The notes under the pieces are model-generated. The model searched no databases. It was not told the DNA's origin and worked only from the letters and a program-made list of their open reading frames with translations. The position numbers were made by a program, and so were the translations under genes. A DNA stretch of 8,947 nucleotides from DASUFH01 sp036274645 (GTDB lineage Bacteria; Acidobacteriota; Terriglobia; 20CM-2-55-15): the NCBI GenBank assembly GCA_036274645.1, contig DASUFH010000373.1, positions 1 to 8,947 on the forward strand. Reading direction: 5' to 3'. Of this stretch, positions 5,440 through 8,947 are shown piece after piece; position 1 is the first letter of the stretch; each line of letters begins with the position of its first letter.

Positions 5440-6432
5440 ATGAGCATTCCAAAAGGAATCGTTTTTATCCTGGCTCTCGGATCCGTGGTTGCAGCGCAGC
5501 CGTTCCAGCAACAGGGACGTGGAGGACGCGGAGCGATCGAACCGCGCATCCTGACGTTCGAAGCGCGGCCCGCAACGGTTCGTCCGGGAGAAGGCGCGCA
5601 ATTGGTCTGGCAGACCGAGGCCACGCGCAACATGACGATCGAGCCGGAAGTCGGACCAGTCGCGGTACGCGGGAGCAAGCAGGTGTTCCCGGCCAGAACG
5701 ACCACCTACACGCTCCGCGCCGGCCCAACCCTGACGAAAACCGTAACGATTACGGTGGCGGGAGCGCCGGTCGCGACCGCCGCGGCGAATTCGGCCGCCC
5801 GCAACGACACGAAGGGCCGGATGGACGGACATCCGGATTTCACCGGCGTCTATGGCAATGCCGGTCTCCCGCAGGGCGCCCAGGCCCCGGCGCTCAAACC
5901 CGGCGCCGAGAAGTTTCAGATTGTCCGGACCGCCAACGACGTTCGCGGCCGGACGACGCTCGTTCAGGAATGCGTTCCGTTAGGCATTCCGCAAACGTAT
6001 ATCACCCCGTATCCATGGCAATTCATCCAGACGCCGAAGATGATGGTCCAGGTGTTCGAGTACCCCAGCGCCGTGCGCTTCATTCCACTGGACGGCCGGC
6101 CTCTTCCGGCTGATCCCGACCCGACCTGGATGGGGACCGCCGTCGGACGCTGGGAAGGCGATACGCTGGTCATCGAATCCGCCGGCTACAACGACAAGAC
6201 GGAAGTGCACAGTTTCCTGCATACCGAGTCGCTGCACGTCATCGAGAAGTTCCGGAAACTGGAGAACGGCGACCTGCAGTACGAGGTGACCGTCGAAGAT
6301 CCGAACGTCTGGGTCAGCCCGTGGGTGATACCGGCCAGAACATTCCCGCATCATCCCGAGAGCGAATTCGTTTCCGAATTCGTCTGTGACGCGCCGGTGG
6401 TCGATTATCAAAAGCTGTTCGGGAAGGACTGA
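5440..6432 (+). CDS. Exported protein: Ig-like domain plus uncharacterised C-terminal domain
   Basis: The 330-residue protein opens with a signal peptide (MSIPKGIVFILALGSVVAAQ, cleavage after about residue 19). A short GRGGRG linker follows, then a bacterial Ig-like domain (about 34-107; 'TFEARPATVRPGEGAQLVWQ', 'FPARTTTYTLRA', 'TKTVTITV'). An Ala-rich hinge leads to a second domain (about 125-330) starting 'GRMDGHPDFTGVYGNAGLPQ' and carrying 'PWQFIQTPKMMVQVFEY', 'GRWEGDTLVIESAGYNDKT', 'HTESLHVIEKFRKL' and 'YEVTVEDPNVW'. I know this second part from many uncharacterised exported proteins of Acidobacteriota and some Proteobacteria; its function is unknown. The stretch resembles a lipocalin-like beta structure, but that is a guess. 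The ATG at 5440 has no SD and no in-frame ATG or GTG just upstream. It is transcribed away from the 4747-5259 gene and ends 63 bases before the next gene. Confidence 0.87.
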   Translation: MSIPKGIVFILALGSVVAAQPFQQQGRGGRGAIEPRILTFEARPATVRPGEGAQLVWQTEATRNMTIEPEVGPVAVRGSKQVFPARTTTYTLRAGPTLTKTVTITVAGAPVATAAANSAARNDTKGRMDGHPDFTGVYGNAGLPQGAQAPALKPGAEKFQIVRTANDVRGRTTLVQECVPLGIPQTYITPYPWQFIQTPKMMVQVFEYPSAVRFIPLDGRPLPADPDPTWMGTAVGRWEGDTLVIESAGYNDKTEVHSFLHTESLHVIEKFRKLENGDLQYEVTVEDPNVWVSPWVIPARTFPHHPESEFVSEFVCDAPVVDYQKLFGKD

Positions 6433-6482
6433 CGAAAACAACATCCGTCCCCCTTTTGGATTCGCCGAAAGAGGAGACATCC

Positions 6483-6533
6483 GTGGAGGCGCAACGTGTC
6501 GTGTGTTGTTCGAGTCCGGCGTCCTGGCGGTGA
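6483..6533 (+). CDS. Possible 16-codon leader ORF
   Basis: GTG at 6483 is preceded at 6 bases by a strong SD, AGAGGAG (6470-6476), and opens a short frame (MEAQRVVCCSSPASWR) ending in TGA at 6531-6533. It overlaps the start of the UPF0158-like gene in another frame, and that gene's own SD (6485-6489) lies inside it. It may be a leader that couples or dampens translation, or simply a chance result of two purine-rich SDs in tandem. Confidence 0.2.
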   Translation: MEAQRVVCCSSPASWR

Positions 6534-7536
6534 GCCGATCACAATCAATCTGATCGAACTGGAGGAAGCTCTCCAGGGAGTGATGCCGGGAGATTACTAT
6601 CTGGCGCTCGGGTCCGGCCGCGTCATTTTCAAAGGCTCCGACGAAATCGATGAAATCGATGAAATCGATGATGGCAACGAAGAGGAGTTCATTCCCGAAG
6701 ACGAAGAGACCGTGCCGATCGACACCATCGAAAGCAGGGTCCAGTTTCGTTGGATGGAGGAATTTGTCGACACCGTCCACTCGATTGCAGCGCAGAATGC
6801 GCTTCGTGACGCCCTCCGCCACAAAAGACCTTTTCGCAACTTCAAAGACGCCTTGCTGGAGTTTCCGGTGTTGCGCGAGAAATGGTTTCAGCTCGAAGCG
6901 CTCAAGGTAAGAGCCGAAGCGTTGGATCTCCTTGAAAGTATCGACTTTGAGATTCTGGAGATCGTCGACTCACGGCCCGTTGAACGTATCACTGAAGAGA
7001 TCGATCCGGCAGAAAACGTTCCGCTCACGAGTGAGGAGCACGAATGTATTCTTCGCGGCGCGTGGCAAATCGCGGCGAAGGGCGGTAGAAGTCAGTTATC
7101 GCTGCTGCTGAAAGGATCCAAGAACAAGTCCGTACTGAAGCATGGCTTGGATCAATCGCCGGTCTACGGCAAGCTCTCCTATCTGACGATCGAGGAAATC
7201 GAAAACCGAATCGATCAACTCATTCGGAAGGGGGAGCTCCGTACGGAGTTTTTCGGAGATCTTCCATTGATCCTTCTCACCGATGAAGCGTGGATGAGCA
7301 TCCGGGAGTGGGCGCACGCATATGAATGTCACCTGGCGGCTTCCGCCAGCGCCCGGGGACTGATCGAGATTCTTAACGACTGGCGCAATCGCCGCCGGGA
7401 GGAACAACATCAACTGCTCGAAGCGATGGTGTCAACCGAACGCGAGGCCGCCAGCCGGGTTCTTCAGGCCTGGCATGAAATGGCGGGAAAGGAAATGCGA
7501 GCAAAAATTGAAGCCGCGCTATCGACGCTGGGGTAG
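6496..7536 (+). CDS. UPF0158-like / RQC-like winged-helix fusion protein
   Basis: Cytoplasmic, 346 residues. Residues about 15-155 match my memory of the UPF0158 family: 'ITINLIELEEALQG', 'DYYLALGSGRVIF', a very acidic DEIDEIDEIDDGNEEE linker, 'IPEDEETVPIDTIES', and the hallmark 'RPFRNFKDALLEFPVLREKW' (111-130). Residues about 183-263 look like an RQC-type winged helix, the DNA-binding domain at the end of RecQ helicases: 'LLLKGSKNKSVLKHGLDQ', 'YGKLSYLTIEEIENRIDQLI', 'GELRTE', 'LILLTDEAW'. The end (about 285-346) is helical and charged. There is no helicase or nuclease motif. A DNA-linked role is inferred from the winged helix alone. The start is GTG at 6496 with GGAGG six bases upstream (6485-6489). 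It converges on the DUF1186 gene, and codon choice seems less GC-rich than in the genes to the left. Confidence 0.87.
   Translation: MSCVVRVRRPGGEPITINLIELEEALQGVMPGDYYLALGSGRVIFKGSDEIDEIDEIDDGNEEEFIPEDEETVPIDTIESRVQFRWMEEFVDTVHSIAAQNALRDALRHKRPFRNFKDALLEFPVLREKWFQLEALKVRAEALDLLESIDFEILEIVDSRPVERITEEIDPAENVPLTSEEHECILRGAWQIAAKGGRSQLSLLLKGSKNKSVLKHGLDQSPVYGKLSYLTIEEIENRIDQLIRKGELRTEFFGDLPLILLTDEAWMSIREWAHAYECHLAASASARGLIEILNDWRNRRREEQHQLLEAMVSTEREAASRVLQAWHEMAGKEMRAKIEAALSTLG
6640..6666 (+). repeat. Tandem 9-base repeat inside the coding sequence
   Basis: Three copies of GAYGAAATC (GACGAAATC, then GATGAAATC twice) encode DEI-DEI-DEI at residues 49-57, followed by a GATGAT remnant. The copies are in frame, so changes in copy number would lengthen or shorten the acidic linker without breaking the gene. 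Confidence 0.8.
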
Positions 7537-7567
7537 CACAGATCGAAACTCTTGAGACGAAAGGAAA

Positions 7568-7586
7568 GGCTGGTCTATGACCGCCC
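7568..7586. repeat. Solo, decayed REP-like palindrome
   Basis: The 15 bases at 7572-7586 are identical to 127-141, the core of the inverted pair at 120-195. The left half has decayed (GGCTGGTC instead of GGGCGGTC). It lies between the two convergent genes ending at 7536 and 7654, a typical place for REP units, and may help separate their transcripts. Confidence 0.6.
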
Positions 7587-7653
7587 GTTCCCAAGAAAAT
7601 CGGCAGTTTCGAGACAGAGCCTGACTATAGCCATTGACCTAAACGTTGCAAGG

Positions 7654-8541
7654 TTACTTGCCGAGACAGCACTTCTTGAATTTTCGACCGCTTCCGCATG
7701 GGCATGGGTCATTTCGACCGATTTTGGGCGCTGGCCGGGAATGCGTGGAGGCCAGAATTTCCTTTCGCGCAACATTCGCTTCGTCAGAAGAACCTTCGTC
7801 CCGGTGGAAGCAGTACCACGACCCGAATTCCCGAATCGTATCGGTTATGAATTGATGGTGTCGATCGGACGCGAGCCTCGCAAGCGCTCGTTGCCTGCCG
7901 AGTCCAAGGTCATGCATGACATCCTTCATGCTGATGTTGAATGGATCGATCAAGTCGTCACGATAGGCCTGTTTTATCTCCTCAATCAATTCCTCAGGGT
8001 AGAGGTCGCACGTGGCCGCCACCAACGAATTCCAGGTCTCTGAAGGCTCTCGCCGCAATGTTCGAAACAGTTGTCCGAAGTACTGAACGGTTGCGTCGCG
8101 CTCGGTCACGCCTTCTGCGACAAGCGTGACAAGTCCGTCCAGAGCTGCGCCGCGAACCCATTCGCCGGCATCTTCATTTTCAATGACGGATCGGATACCG
8201 TTGGTGTTTCCAGCGCAGACTGAAGCCAAGGCGCGTCCCAACGTTTCGGTGATGAAGTCCCCGCATAGCGAATCCAGCACGTCGCCAGGAAGTGCGCAAA
8301 GGCGCAAGAGATGCGGATAGGCTTGAGGCTCCCGGAATTGCGACAGCAGGAACATGGCGTACAGGTGAGCCATGGAATGACCATCGTCAGCGAGTCGTTT
8401 CGCATTTTCGAAGGTGTGTTGAAGAATCCCGAGCAGCTGAGGAGTGACTTCTTCGCGCTTTGCCAATGCTGCTTCGACCGCCTCTTGTTCGAAGCGACCG
8501 GTTACGCGCTCGATTCGTTGCAGAATTTCAGGAACATCCAT
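7654..8541 (-). CDS. DUF1186 domain protein with C-terminal SEC-C zinc motif
   Basis: The 295-residue protein is helical through about 1-245, with sequence typical of DUF1186: 'EILQRIERVTGRF', 'AVEAALAKREEVTPQLLGIL', 'HLYAMFLLSQFREPQAYP', 'WVRGAALDGLVTLVAEG' and 'CDLYPEELIEEIKQAY'. The repeated amphipathic helices suggest a HEAT-like scaffold. It ends in a canonical SEC-C motif, 'IGRNDPCPCGSGRKFKKCCLGK' split here as IGRNDPCPCGSG and RKFKKCCLGK. Its zinc ligands are Cys280, Cys282, Cys291 and Cys292. SEC-C is also the tail of SecA, where it binds zinc and contacts SecB and the ribosome; in stand-alone proteins its partner is unknown. The ATG at 8539-8541 has an in-frame stop four codons upstream and no good SD. 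It stands 93 bases after the antitoxin remnant and converges with the UPF0158-RQC gene. Confidence 0.9.
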   Translation of the reverse strand: MDVPEILQRIERVTGRFEQEAVEAALAKREEVTPQLLGILQHTFENAKRLADDGHSMAHLYAMFLLSQFREPQAYPHLLRLCALPGDVLDSLCGDFITETLGRALASVCAGNTNGIRSVIENEDAGEWVRGAALDGLVTLVAEGVTERDATVQYFGQLFRTLRREPSETWNSLVAATCDLYPEELIEEIKQAYRDDLIDPFNISMKDVMHDLGLGRQRALARLASDRHHQFITDTIREFGSWYCFHRDEGSSDEANVARKEILASTHSRPAPKIGRNDPCPCGSGRKFKKCCLGK

Positions 8542-8634
8542 GAGTCAAATAAACGGTGGCTGATGAGTAGTTGAATGAACGTTGGCAGCGCTGAGCTTGC
8601 CGCGCTCAATGGCAATCCAGAGACGGGTGTCAAA

Positions 8635-8924
8635 TCAGGAAACCCAAGGGTTGCGCAACTCCTTCAGTGTTCCCGTCTTCGTTTTTCGACCGGACCGGAT
8701 CGCCTCCGAAAGCGCCTCAGCGTTTTCATCGTCCAGTGTTCTATAGAGATCGCCCAGTACTTGCAAGGCGTTCTGCGCCGCAGGTTTCCGGGACCAACCG
8801 GCGACCGGCTTGTTGTTTCGGACCAGCACTATCTCCTCCTGGCCATGACTTGTTCGCGGAGCGCTTCGAACAGCGTCTGTCCCTCTGTTGATTCCATCGC
8901 CCACGGCGTTGGCGTGTCCACCAT
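8635..8924 (-). pseudogene. Phd-type antitoxin gene broken by a frameshift
   Basis: Two frames must be joined to give a normal antitoxin of about 95 residues. From ATG at 8924 (or 8942, in the same frame and open to the edge) the first frame reads 'VDTPTPWAMESTEGQTLFEALREQVMA' split here as VDTPTPWAMES and TEGQTLFEALREQVMA. It then hits TAG at 8829-8831. The next frame continues 'QEEIVLVRNNKPVAGW' and runs to TAA-type closure at 8635 with 'KTGTLKELRNPWVS'. A base missing near 8841 explains the break. Phd antitoxins bind their promoter and neutralise a toxin; none follows in 8542-8634. The second half has its own AGGAGG (8835-8840) and GTG (8827-8829), so a 64-residue C-terminal product is possible. 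A sequencing error cannot be excluded. Confidence 0.65.
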
Positions 8925-8947
8925 TAAGACTTGTCGGACCATCCGGT

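Noticed and set aside
5187..6113. Plus-strand ORF overlapping the hairpin and the Ig-like gene
   Set aside because: It reads through the 66-base hairpin and lies out of frame with the recognisable Ig-like protein, with Arg/Gly/Ser-rich shadow composition.
6640..6666. Direct repeats as a CRISPR array
   Set aside because: The units are 9 bases, contiguous, without spacers, and lie in frame within a coding sequence.
7543..7612. 8-bp inverted pair TCGAAACT / AGTTTCGA between the convergent genes
   Set aside because: The arms are short and 54 bases apart with no T-run, so this can easily be chance in a region of this size.
8542..8634. Possible toxin remnant after the antitoxin
   Set aside because: One minus-strand frame (LWIAIERGKLSA) vaguely recalls a PIN-toxin stretch, but it is too short and has no start, so I could not support it.

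Overview
The window looks like a chromosomal piece of a GC-rich soil-type bacterium, most likely Acidobacteriota. This rests on the recognised style of several exported proteins: an exported ankyrin-repeat protein, and an Ig-like protein whose C-terminal half carries 'MDGHPDFTGVYGN' and 'GRWEGDTLVIESAGYNDKT'. It is a judgement from memory; no marker gene is present.

Left and centre (1-5259) form one minus-strand run. Read in transcription order it holds an exported SnoaL/NTF2-like protein (4747-5259), a SnoaL-type ester-cyclase-like protein (4298-4732) and an alpha/beta hydrolase (3507-4301), which are tightly packed. After a 184-base gap comes a GntR/FCD regulator (2639-3322), then an exported ankyrin protein (928-2628) and an exported Gly/Arg-rich protein (225-923). 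The last three lie 10 and 4 bases apart and look like one operon led by its own regulator. A perfect 12-bp inverted repeat (3351-3362 / 3401-3412) upstream of the regulator is a candidate autoregulatory operator. At the left edge a good sigma70-like promoter (54-82) with a palindrome in its spacer points at a further minus-strand gene, of which only the first six codons are visible.

The divergent junction (5260-5439) contains a perfect 31-bp-arm hairpin (5320-5385), probably a miniature mobile or REP-type element. It also holds a promoter whose -10 box lies only 8 bases from the ATG of the Ig-like protein (5440-6432), suggesting a leaderless mRNA.

The right part (6496-8947) is more accessory. 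It holds an unusual protein joining a UPF0158-like domain to an RQC-like winged-helix domain (6496-7536). A convergent DUF1186/SEC-C protein (7654-8541) follows, then a frame-broken Phd-type antitoxin (8635-8924) with no toxin beside it. The palindrome GGTCTATGACCGCCC occurs in an inverted pair at 120-195 and again alone at 7572-7586, so it is probably a dispersed REP family.

I see no complete new multi-gene system. The best leads are the UPF0158-RQC fusion, the 66-base hairpin, the regulator with an apparently degenerate FCD metal site and its inverted repeat, and the split antitoxin. No tRNA, rRNA, CRISPR array or intact transposase was found. No gene-free stretch exceeds 300 bases.
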